Source of the DNA: Deltaproteobacteria bacterium
Lineage (GTDB): Bacteria; Desulfobacterota; DSM-4660; Desulfatiglandales; Desulfatiglandaceae
Direction: 5' to 3'
Length of the DNA: 9,197 bases
Assembly (NCBI GenBank): GCA_013349725.1
Contig: DUZB01000138.1
Coordinates: 1 to 9,197, forward strand
Positions 1 to 5,857 of the stretch are shown here, piece by piece; position 1 is the stretch's first letter, and each line of letters starts with the position of its first letter. A program made the translations under genes and the position numbers. The notes beneath the pieces were generated by a model. The model did no database searches. It saw only the letters and a program-made list of their open reading frames with translations, and was not told where the DNA came from.

Positions 1-91
1 CCTTCTTTCGGAAAACAGATTCTCCCCGCCTCCCCCTGTTCATTACATGATACCATGCATCGGGATATTCTATTCTCAACGGTCTGAACAT
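1..91 (-). CDS. REP-associated tyrosine transposase (RAYT, IS200-like Y1 family), N-terminal part only
   Basis: Translating the minus strand from the ATG at 89-91 gives 30 residues beginning MFRPLRIEYPDAWYHVMNRG before the window edge. The RPLRIEYP, then YHVMNRG, then VF arrangement is the typical N-terminus of REP-associated tyrosine transposases, single-strand DNA HUH nucleases that act on palindromic REP-like sequences. The catalytic HxH motif and the tyrosine lie outside the window, so intactness cannot be judged. The Shine-Dalgarno is poor: only an A-rich stretch ending in AAGCTT precedes the ATG. A short inverted repeat sits 31 bases upstream, as expected for a RAYT and its cognate palindrome, and a truncated cfa gene follows directly. 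The reading frame is too short to be listed by a length filter, but the motif match is strong. Confidence 0.85.
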   Translation of the reverse strand, partial: MFRPLRIEYPDAWYHVMNRGRRGESVFRKK

Positions 92-118
92 AAGCTTTTT
101 TTTACAGCATTACAAAAC

Positions 119-143
119 ATGAGTCAAGCGTAGACTTGACCCC
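119..143. repeat. Inverted repeat upstream of the RAYT gene (probable REP-like/element-end palindrome)
   Basis: GTCAAG at 123-128 and CTTGAC at 135-140 form a perfect 6-bp stem with a 6-base loop. On the minus strand a GGG run precedes it. Inverted repeats of this kind lie at the borders of RAYT-type elements and are the expected hairpin substrate of the transposase. It lies exactly between the broken end of cfa and the transposase start, which marks the junction of the inserted DNA. Assignment as a REP substrate is inferred from position and family knowledge. The stem alone is short. Confidence 0.55.
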
Positions 144-151
144 CATATACT

Positions 152-322
152 TCACCAGCCATCCATGTAGCTCTCCCCCAGAGCAAGAGAACCTCCTGAT
201 AACACCCTTTCATAGAATTTGGGATTGTGTATCCGAATATCCCAGGGCCTGCTCCCATTGAGCTGAACACCCGAAGGATCAAGGATTTTCTGCACAATTG
301 CTTCTGTTTTTGAGCCATTCAT
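152..322 (-). pseudogene. cfa: Truncated cyclopropane-fatty-acyl-phospholipid synthase, N-terminal 56 codons
   Basis: The ATG at 320-322 opens a 56-codon minus-strand frame that ends in TGA at 152-154. It contains VQLNGSRPWDIRIHNPKFYE and then GGSLALGESYMDGW. These match the conserved start of Cfa, where E. coli has INGSAPADIRVKNPDFF and EGSLGLGESYMDGWW. Intact Cfa is roughly 380-390 residues, so the whole SAM-dependent methyltransferase domain, which adds a methylene bridge to unsaturated acyl chains of membrane lipids, is missing. Homology stops at DGW, followed within a few bases by foreign sequence, an inverted repeat and a transposase gene. The start lies 11 bases after the stop of the dehydratase-like gene, with GGGA 8 bases before the ATG, so cfa was probably the distal gene of that operon. 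An overlapping 64-codon frame on the same strand is a shadow. Confidence 0.85.
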
Positions 323-333
323 AGATTTATCCC

Positions 334-1647
334 TTATTGCTCCAGTGCCTCGAAGAACGCCTCCAGCCTCGTACGCGCCTGCTCTTCACTGTAGGCCCTG
401 AAATCGGTGATATCCGCCTCGATGACGACGGAAGGAATGTTCAGCCTCTCCATGAGGAGACGCTTGATGTCGTACTGGCCGACGGAGTAGGGTTTACAGC
501 TTCTGGCGGAGTGGATTACAAGCCCGTCCACCTGGTATTCCTTGATCAGCCTTTCCATAAGGTCCAGGCGGTGATTCAGGTTGTTGTTCAGGATAACCCG
601 GCTGTAGGTCCTGGCTAACGACTCAAAAGGCCTGCTCTCATCCATAAAAGAAATCGTCTCCGCCCAGGCATTGGTGTAGGTCGCCGTAACAAAATTCATC
701 CCCCTTTCCGCGAACAGGGTCGAAAAATCCCTTACTTTGTACCAGATGGCAATATTGTCCCACATCAGTCTCTTCCGCTCAGGGATCACGGCCCCGATTT
801 TGTTGTTGTTCCTTTCCTTGAGTTCGTCTAAAAGGGTCTGATAATATTCCAGGGTCACCGGCAGCCCCCGCAGGGAGACGATGGGGGCCAGGTGAATAAA
901 GGCGTCGAAAATGCTCATGGGCGCCGGCCGCACCTTCATGGATGCGAGCACCTCTCCCCACAGGGCGGATGAATCCCGGGCGACGCCGATCATGGTCCTG
1001 AATTTCTTTTCATCGAAAGACTTCCCTGAAATCCTTTCCAGTTGGGGGACCATTTCCTCCAATTGCCGGACCATGTAGGTAAGATCCACATCGTTCAACT
1101 CATGAAAATTGTACGGGGTATCAAACAGGATGAACGGGATGTTCAACTGATCCGCCAGGACCTTATACCAGTACACGACCGTCTGGCAGATATTGTTGGA
1201 CGCAAAAAGAAGGTCCGGCTTCGGGAGCTTTCCCACGGGGGTCTTCCCTGAAAGGAAATGCCCCAGATCAATTCGTGCATAGGAACAAAGGTCCTGGTGA
1301 TAGCCGTGCTCTTCGGCGATGCTGCACATCTCAGGCCCCATCTTCTGGGCCCCACAGAGGGCCCCGTGATTTTCAGGATAGACCGTATAAAAACCGAACG
1401 GCCGCAGCAACTCTACGGGCGCCCCGCTGGTCACCCATGCCACGGGTTTGGCCCCTTCCGCATACCGTGAAAGAAAATAGTGACGGGTCATAATCTCCTT
1501 CAGCCTGCCCGCACACTTGAGACCTGGGCCCATATAAGGTTTGGGCGTATGGGTTCGTTTCTTCTTACGACTGGAAGCAAGCCCCATAACCGCAGGCGCC
1601 CCCACATCCTTCATGAAACCGTATCGAATTTTTTTTGCAAGAGACAT
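334..1647 (-). CDS. 2-hydroxyacyl-CoA dehydratase / benzoyl-CoA reductase-type large subunit (HgdA/BcrB-like)
   Basis: A 437-residue member of the 2-hydroxyglutaryl-CoA dehydratase D-component family (HgdA, FldB, BcrB). These [4Fe-4S] proteins pair with a smaller relative. An ATP-driven activase feeds them low-potential electrons for radical dehydration or ring reduction of CoA thioesters. Family landmarks are PENHGALCGAQ near residue 92, QDLCSYARIDLG with C121, SNNICQT with C154, HSARSCKPYS with C384, and the C-terminal EADITDFR and R-x-EAFFE segment. C121, C154 and C384 are the likely cluster ligands. The ATG at 1645-1647 is chosen because GAGGAGG lies 6 bases upstream. A GTG five codons earlier would overlap that ribosome site. 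It starts 15 bases after the small-subunit gene, in the same small-then-large order as bcrC-bcrB. No activase (BcrA/BcrD or HgdC) lies in the window. The substrate cannot be read from sequence alone. Confidence 0.85.
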   Translation of the reverse strand: MSLAKKIRYGFMKDVGAPAVMGLASSRKKKRTHTPKPYMGPGLKCAGRLKEIMTRHYFLSRYAEGAKPVAWVTSGAPVELLRPFGFYTVYPENHGALCGAQKMGPEMCSIAEEHGYHQDLCSYARIDLGHFLSGKTPVGKLPKPDLLFASNNICQTVVYWYKVLADQLNIPFILFDTPYNFHELNDVDLTYMVRQLEEMVPQLERISGKSFDEKKFRTMIGVARDSSALWGEVLASMKVRPAPMSIFDAFIHLAPIVSLRGLPVTLEYYQTLLDELKERNNNKIGAVIPERKRLMWDNIAIWYKVRDFSTLFAERGMNFVTATYTNAWAETISFMDESRPFESLARTYSRVILNNNLNHRLDLMERLIKEYQVDGLVIHSARSCKPYSVGQYDIKRLLMERLNIPSVVIEADITDFRAYSEEQARTRLEAFFEALEQ

Positions 1648-1662
1648 GCGTATCCTCCTCAC

Positions 1663-2736
1663 TCAAGAAATCATCTCCAGAAAGGCCTCGACCCTGGTGG
1701 CCATCTGACCGCTCACCCCCTGGTTCAGTTCCACGTCAATCACCAGCGTGGCTATCCCGGCTGCTTTTAAGGCTTTCACAACCCTTGGGACATCGAACAA
1801 TTCGGGTTCGCAGAATTTAACCATGGTAAAGATTACCCCTTTGGCGCCGCTCGTCTTTGCCATTTCAAGAAGATAATCCACCCTCTCCTTCAAGGGCGTA
1901 TTCTTTGTGGTACACGGAGGCATGGCAAAATAGCTGTCCGCAAGCGCCTCCAATGGTTCTCTTTCAGGACTGGAGGGGACCAGCAACCGTCGGCTGCAGC
2001 TCAGGAAATCGTCATTGACCACCCTTGCGCCTATCCAGTCCAGGATCTCCAGGATCTCGGGAGGATTGGGCAGAACACCACTCAAGAGGACAGGCATGCC
2101 CTTTTGGGCCTTGCCCTTGTGCGTCTGAACAAACTCCTCAAGCAGAGGAATAAAATCGTCGGGATGAAGGTATTCTCCCTGCCGGATTACTTCATAGAAC
2201 CGAACATTGGATGCGGAGAGTTCCCCCTTGCTCCTCAGGTCATAGATTTCCCGGATGATCCCCGACAACCGTCGCCCCTGCTCCACGCTTTGCCCCAAAG
2301 CAGCCGGGTCCATGGGACCGAAATCTCTTTCGAGAGAAGTAATGAGCAACCTCATCTGATCCAGATAATAATCCCTGGAACACGCATGGTAAGGGGCCTT
2401 TGGATGATAGAAGAAGAAACAGGGTTTCTCCAGCTTCAGATAATCATTGATGATGGATGCCAGATTCTGAATGGAATCACAGGTATGAGGGAAAAGAAAA
2501 CCCTCCAGCATATCCGCCTTCCCCTGCAGAATCAATTCAAGCCCCTGCTTCACCACGGAGCAGATATAGGGCTGCAGGTGGGCGTTGGCATTGCTGCTCT
2601 CCAACGGAGGGTCCCAGATCTCCACAGGCAGGAGATTCATAGCCCACAGGATCTCCTTTGGATACTGGGCGGGAAACACGCCAAGGAGGCGCCTGCCCAA
2701 CTGTTTCTGCTTTAAAAGATACTCTTTGCGCGCCAT
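1663..2736 (-). CDS. 2-hydroxyacyl-CoA dehydratase / benzoyl-CoA reductase-type small subunit (HgdB/BcrC-like)
   Basis: A 357-residue partner of the downstream large subunit. It has the three-cysteine pattern of the HgdB/FldC/BcrC class: LQPYICS (C59), FPHTCDS (C86) and VKFCEPE (C309). It also has the SGVLPNPPEILEILDWIGA and VVNDDFLSCSRR segments that correspond to the conserved second Rossmann-like half. The expected product is the second subunit of a heterodimeric iron-sulfur dehydratase or reductase acting on a CoA thioester or an analogous activated acyl group. The start chosen is the ATG at 2734-2736, with AAAGGAG about 11 bases upstream and a protein beginning MARKEYLLKQKQLG. The frame is open for another 31 codons upstream, but that extension (MLFVNRNV...) lacks family similarity and a ribosome site. 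The gene probably shares a transcript with the phosphatidyltransferase gene 117 bases upstream. The cognate ATPase activator is not present here. Confidence 0.85.
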   Translation of the reverse strand: MARKEYLLKQKQLGRRLLGVFPAQYPKEILWAMNLLPVEIWDPPLESSNANAHLQPYICSVVKQGLELILQGKADMLEGFLFPHTCDSIQNLASIINDYLKLEKPCFFFYHPKAPYHACSRDYYLDQMRLLITSLERDFGPMDPAALGQSVEQGRRLSGIIREIYDLRSKGELSASNVRFYEVIRQGEYLHPDDFIPLLEEFVQTHKGKAQKGMPVLLSGVLPNPPEILEILDWIGARVVNDDFLSCSRRLLVPSSPEREPLEALADSYFAMPPCTTKNTPLKERVDYLLEMAKTSGAKGVIFTMVKFCEPELFDVPRVVKALKAAGIATLVIDVELNQGVSGQMATRVEAFLEMIS

Positions 2737-2853
2737 AAATCCATTCTCTCCTTTAGCCGGGGTACTGTTCAGATTTCGCTGTCCGGCTTCGTTTTTTAAG
2801 CCCATTACATTTCGGTTGACAAAAAGCACCCTTTTGAGGTTTTCGTTCAGAAG

Positions 2854-4158
2854 CTATTTAGAACGTTTCGGGATCAGCATTCCGATGCTGGCAATAACAT
2901 AGGTCAGAAAAGAGATCAGCAGCAATGCGCCCAACATTTCCGAATCCCGTGCCTTTATAAGGTAGGCGATAATAAATACAATGACAAAACCGAACATGAC
3001 GATCAGGGTTCGCGGCAAACGCCGCAGAATGACTCTTCCAAAATGAACAAACCGAACATGACTTACAAGCAGATATATGATCAGCAAAACAATGGCGTGG
3101 ATTGCCCATGGATTTTCACAGAACAAACAGACGCCCAGGGCGGCCATGGCGCCCGCGGGACTGGGCAATCCGTTAAATACGCCGGAGGGAAGGGTCTGGT
3201 CATGTTTATCCCGTACCAGGTACCGCCACAAACGAAAACCTACGGCCACAGTGTAGAGGATTCCAAGGATAAGAAAAGAGGATGTGATATTCCCTTTCAG
3301 AATAATCAAGAACCCCGGACAGACACCGAAGCTGACCAGATCTGCAATATCATCAAACCACGGTCCGAACCTGGTCCCTCCGTGCTTCTCCGCCATCCTG
3401 CCATCAAACAAGTCAAAGATCTGGCCGGCCAGGATAGCCATGGAGGCATAGGCATATCTTCCCTGAAACACAAAGTATATTCCCGTTAAGCCGCATAACA
3501 GGTTTAAGATCGAAAGGATATCCGCATAGAAACGGTTCGCTATAAGCTTGAAGACGATGGATGAGATGGACAGAATAATGCACAGGTTAAGCATTTGTTC
3601 CGCGAAATCGGGGATTCGCCAGTCATCATCGAGAAGCGCGCAGTAAATAATCAGGGAGAAACAGAGAACCGCCTTGATCTTTCCGAAATTATTCGCCGCA
3701 ACCGAAAATATGGTGAAACGTTTGATAATATATCTGACCAGGAACTGTCCGCAGGTCTCGATAGCCACCAGAATCCATACCGCCGCAACGCTAAGCATTC
3801 CCTGATAGGCAAAAAAAACGAGGGGGGGCAGATAGGTCAACTTGTCGCAGAAGGGATCGATTTCTTCACCGAACGAACTGGTCAGGTTGCATTCTCTTGC
3901 GATGAGCCCGTCCACCCCGTCCAGGACCGCCGAAACGGCAAACAGCAGGATGCCCAACGCGTGCTGCCCCACCACGAAATAGAGTACAGCCCCGGAAAGA
4001 CCGATAAGTACTCTCCAGAGGCAGATTGCATTGGGGTGGAAAAACCAGTTCGTCCCCAGGACATCCCTCCCCCGCGCGGTCTTCAGAACCGCTACAAACG
4101 CCAGATAGATCAAAGAAGGAATCACCACGGCTATGCTGATGAAAATAATCCTGTCCAA
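2854..4158 (-). CDS. Tandem two-domain CDP-alcohol phosphatidyltransferase, integral membrane protein
   Basis: About 434 residues with many hydrophobic helices and two copies of the CDP-alcohol phosphatidyltransferase fold, which moves a phosphatidyl group from CDP-diacylglycerol (or a related donor) to an alcohol such as serine, glycerol or inositol. Domain 1 (about residues 45-180) has a canonical DG-x2-AR-x8-G-x3-D-x3-D motif: D83, G84, A87, R88, G97, D101, D105. Domain 2 (about 205-380) has DGRMAEKHGGTRFG followed by DDIADLVSFGVCPG, then FNGLPSPAG near residue 328. It therefore resembles phosphatidylserine synthase PssA, but the arginine is replaced by glutamate and the spacing is one residue short. 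There is no ATG near the start. The TTG at 4156-4158 is preferred because GGTAGGA lies 6 bases upstream. A TTG at 4177-4179 is the only upstream alternative, because a stop codon precedes it. Most single family members are about half this length. Confidence 0.8.
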   Translation of the reverse strand: MDRIIFISIAVVIPSLIYLAFVAVLKTARGRDVLGTNWFFHPNAICLWRVLIGLSGAVLYFVVGQHALGILLFAVSAVLDGVDGLIARECNLTSSFGEEIDPFCDKLTYLPPLVFFAYQGMLSVAAVWILVAIETCGQFLVRYIIKRFTIFSVAANNFGKIKAVLCFSLIIYCALLDDDWRIPDFAEQMLNLCIILSISSIVFKLIANRFYADILSILNLLCGLTGIYFVFQGRYAYASMAILAGQIFDLFDGRMAEKHGGTRFGPWFDDIADLVSFGVCPGFLIILKGNITSSFLILGILYTVAVGFRLWRYLVRDKHDQTLPSGVFNGLPSPAGAMAALGVCLFCENPWAIHAIVLLIIYLLVSHVRFVHFGRVILRRLPRTLIVMFGFVIVFIIAYLIKARDSEMLGALLLISFLTYVIASIGMLIPKRSK

Positions 4159-4194
4159 TAGAAGTCCTACCTTTTCCAATTATGAGTCATGGCC

Positions 4195-4216
4195 GCTGCA
4201 TCCTGCAGGTTGCAGC
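4195..4216. promoter_or_regulatory. 22-bp near-perfect palindrome in the divergent intergenic region
   Basis: The sequence reads GCTGCA, TCCTGCAGGT, TGCAGC. Ten of eleven base pairs are symmetric about the centre, with a single T/T mismatch. It lies 37 bases upstream of the preferred TTG start of the phosphatidyltransferase gene and just downstream of the minus-strand promoter candidate. It could be an operator for a dimeric regulator, or form a hairpin in the 5' leader. No run of T follows on either strand, so it is not an obvious terminator. Confidence 0.4.
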
Positions 4217-4234
4217 TCAGTTTCAGCATCGCTA

Positions 4235-4263
4235 TTCCTATCGCCCCTTTTCCTGGAAGTCAA
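4235..4263 (-). promoter_or_regulatory. Candidate sigma70-type promoter for the phosphatidyltransferase/dehydratase operon
   Basis: On the minus strand TTGACT (4258-4263) is followed after 17 bases by TAGGAA (4235-4240). The -35 is good and the -10 is weak (3 of 6). Transcription would start near 4227 and place the 22-bp palindrome at the beginning of the leader. No better candidate was seen between the divergent genes. Confidence 0.35.
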
Positions 4264-4338
4264 GTGTTAGAAAACAACCAGTTCATCGTTTGTCCCATGA
4301 ATAATCGACTTGCGACCGGTGAGCCCAAGATTCTCAAC

Positions 4339-4367
4339 TTGACCTGCCATCCAGGGTCTTCTATACT
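4339..4367 (+). promoter_or_regulatory. Sigma70-type promoter for the metallohydrolase operon
   Basis: TTGACC (4339-4344) and TATACT (4362-4367) are separated by exactly 17 bases, each matching the consensus at five of six positions. The predicted start of transcription is near 4374, giving a leader of about 54 bases before the ATG at 4428. This is the best promoter match in the window and points into the four-gene plus-strand cluster. Confidence 0.65.
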
Positions 4368-4427
4368 TGCCACCCTGAAAAGGAAGTTCCATTTCAACTC
4401 GAAAACAAAACAGAGATTTCTTCACAG

Positions 4428-5243
4428 ATGCACATTGTACGAAAACTGAACTTCGGCGAAGTTGCAGCCTTTGAACTGGGATTCGGTCCTGTTGGGCGAC
4501 CGGTCATGACCGTGTATTTCTACTACATTGACGGCATCCTGATCGACACCGGCCAGTCCAATATGCGAAAGCATATCCCCTCTCTCCTCCAGGGAAAGGA
4601 ATGCAAAACGATTCTTTTGACCCACCATCACGAAGATCACAGCGGCAATGCCGCCCTGATCAACCGGACCCATGGCGCAAACGTCTTCGGCCATCCATTT
4701 ATGATTGAAAAAATGCGCAGAGGCTACCGGATACTGCCTTACCAACATGTGGTCTGGGGCCGTGCGGGAAAGATGGAGGTGCTTCCTCTGCCCCCTATGA
4801 TTGAAACCGGGCACTATACACTGCTCCCGCTGCATACACCGGGGCACAGCAAAGATCATACCGTTTTTCTTGAAAAAGAGAACGGGTGGCTCTTTTCAGG
4901 CGATCTTTATATCGGGGAGAAAATCAAGTTTTTCCGGTCCGATGAGAAGATGAAAGACCAGATCGAGTCCCTGAAAAAGATATTAGGCTATGACTTTGAC
5001 GCCCTGTTTTGCTGTCACCGCCCCTGTCCAAAAAACGGGAAAGCGCATCTTAGAAGGAAACTGGCCCATCTTGAAGACTTGTATGGAACCATCCGGACCT
5101 TAGCCCAAAAAGGGCATAGCAGCAGGGAAATCATCCGAAAACTGGGAAATGGAAGTGACCGGAAAGTGAAGTGGATCACCATGGGAAATGCCAGCTTTGC
5201 CAATATGGTCCGTTCCGCAATGATCCCGGAGATCACCAGATAA
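4428..5243 (+). CDS. Metallo-beta-lactamase-fold hydrolase
   Basis: A 271-residue soluble protein with a complete binuclear metal site of the metallo-beta-lactamase superfamily: THHHEDH at 65-71 (H66, H68, D70, H71), TPGH with H140, SGDLYIG with D159, and CCHRP with H197. A typical IDTG strand lies at 39-42. Members hydrolyse thioesters, phosphodiesters, lactones or nucleic acids; the glyoxalase II-like core here does not settle which. The C-terminal 70 residues are helical and charged (SSREIIRKL), like the small helical cap of LACTB2-like proteins. No signal peptide is present, so a cytoplasmic role is expected. The ATG at 4428 has only a weak purine-rich stretch upstream. It is the first gene after a good promoter and is followed by 100 bases before the next gene, so the downstream genes may also have their own promoter. 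Confidence 0.85.
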   Translation: MHIVRKLNFGEVAAFELGFGPVGRPVMTVYFYYIDGILIDTGQSNMRKHIPSLLQGKECKTILLTHHHEDHSGNAALINRTHGANVFGHPFMIEKMRRGYRILPYQHVVWGRAGKMEVLPLPPMIETGHYTLLPLHTPGHSKDHTVFLEKENGWLFSGDLYIGEKIKFFRSDEKMKDQIESLKKILGYDFDALFCCHRPCPKNGKAHLRRKLAHLEDLYGTIRTLAQKGHSSREIIRKLGNGSDRKVKWITMGNASFANMVRSAMIPEITR

Positions 5244-5260
5244 TGAAGGGCAAGTTTGCC

Positions 5261-5290
5261 TTGACAGAAACAATCTTCCAGGACTATGTA
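5261..5290 (+). promoter_or_regulatory. Candidate internal promoter upstream of the DUF2889-like gene
   Basis: A perfect -35 hexamer TTGACA (5261-5266) is followed after 18 bases by TATGTA (5285-5290), which matches the -10 at only three positions. It sits in the 100-base gap after the metallohydrolase and could give independent expression of the three downstream genes. Confidence 0.35.
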
Positions 5291-5343
5291 TGAACCCCTG
5301 AATTTAGAATTACCCCATAACACGGGAGGTTACAGACAGAACG

Positions 5344-5838
5344 ATGGTTGATATTCTCTGTTTCTCAAGAAACAACGCCACCACGGTGGAACAGATGGAC
5401 AAGGATACACTGGTCTCTTCCTGCCGATTGCAGGATACCCTGATGGATCTCCTTGTCGTCATTCAGGTGAAAACCCCCGATCTGGAAATAACGGACATTC
5501 AGGCAAAAATCAGCCGGTCCTCGGAAGCAGAAGTTCCCGACATACAGACAACCCTTAAAAAAGTGATCGGCGTACGGGTGGGTCCGGGAATCAAAAAGAT
5601 CGTGAAGGGCCTCATCGGAAAGAGCGCGACAGAAAGAAAGCTCGTCTTCATGATCGGAGAGTGCTGCAACGGGATTATCCTCTCTTTCACGAAACAGGTC
5701 CTCAACACAGCGCCCGATGACTGGGAAGGAGAAAAAAACTTTTTCGCCAACATGGTCAAGAACAGCCCCCGTCTGTACAACAGTTGCGCAGCCCTTTCCT
5801 CGGTTAGTCCGCTCATGGAGGGCATTGAACCACCATAG
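5344..5838 (+). CDS. DUF2889-like protein, stand-alone paralogue
   Basis: A 164-residue protein of unknown function with no signal peptide or membrane helix. Residues 5-125 resemble the DUF2889 layout: an opening strand, L-x-D-x-L, a PDLEITDIQAK strand, a P-x8-L-K stretch, then IGVRVGPG and a late cysteine segment (MIGECCNG) where typical DUF2889 proteins carry a GCTHL-like motif. It is clearly related to the N-terminal domain of the next gene: both share FSRN near the start, PDLEI in the middle, a G-x-R turn and ECC near the end. GGGAGG lies 14 bases before the ATG, which is rather far. It ends 19 bases before the next gene, suggesting co-transcription. The DUF2889 assignment is moderate, since it is made by pattern only and the GCTHL motif is altered. 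No function is proposed. Confidence 0.7.
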   Translation: MVDILCFSRNNATTVEQMDKDTLVSSCRLQDTLMDLLVVIQVKTPDLEITDIQAKISRSSEAEVPDIQTTLKKVIGVRVGPGIKKIVKGLIGKSATERKLVFMIGECCNGIILSFTKQVLNTAPDDWEGEKNFFANMVKNSPRLYNSCAALSSVSPLMEGIEPP

Positions 5839-5857
5839 TGATTCGGAAGGTAGGCAC

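Noticed and set aside
124..318. 64-codon minus-strand frame over the cfa fragment
   Set aside because: It is in a different frame from the Cfa homology and has no similarity of its own; the true coding frame starts at 322 and ends at 152.
2104..2715. 203-codon open frame on the plus strand
   Set aside because: It is antisense to the small dehydratase-like subunit, which has clear cysteine motifs; no family features are visible in the plus-strand frame.
2737..2829. 31-codon N-terminal extension of the small dehydratase-like subunit
   Set aside because: The family similarity and a Shine-Dalgarno sequence support the start at 2736; the extension has neither.
4189..4449. 86-codon plus-strand frame in the divergent intergenic region
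   Set aside because: It covers a palindrome and a good promoter and overlaps the metallohydrolase start in another frame; no motif is recognised.
5246..5262. Small hairpin AAGGGCAA/TTGCCTT after the metallohydrolase gene, considered as a terminator
   Set aside because: The stem is bulged with almost no loop, no T-run follows, and its right arm overlaps the TTGACA of a promoter candidate.
5717..5857. 47-codon N-terminal extension of the DUF2889-PHP protein
   Set aside because: It overlaps the previous gene in another frame, while the ATG at 5858 has a good ribosome site and aligns with the paralogue's start.
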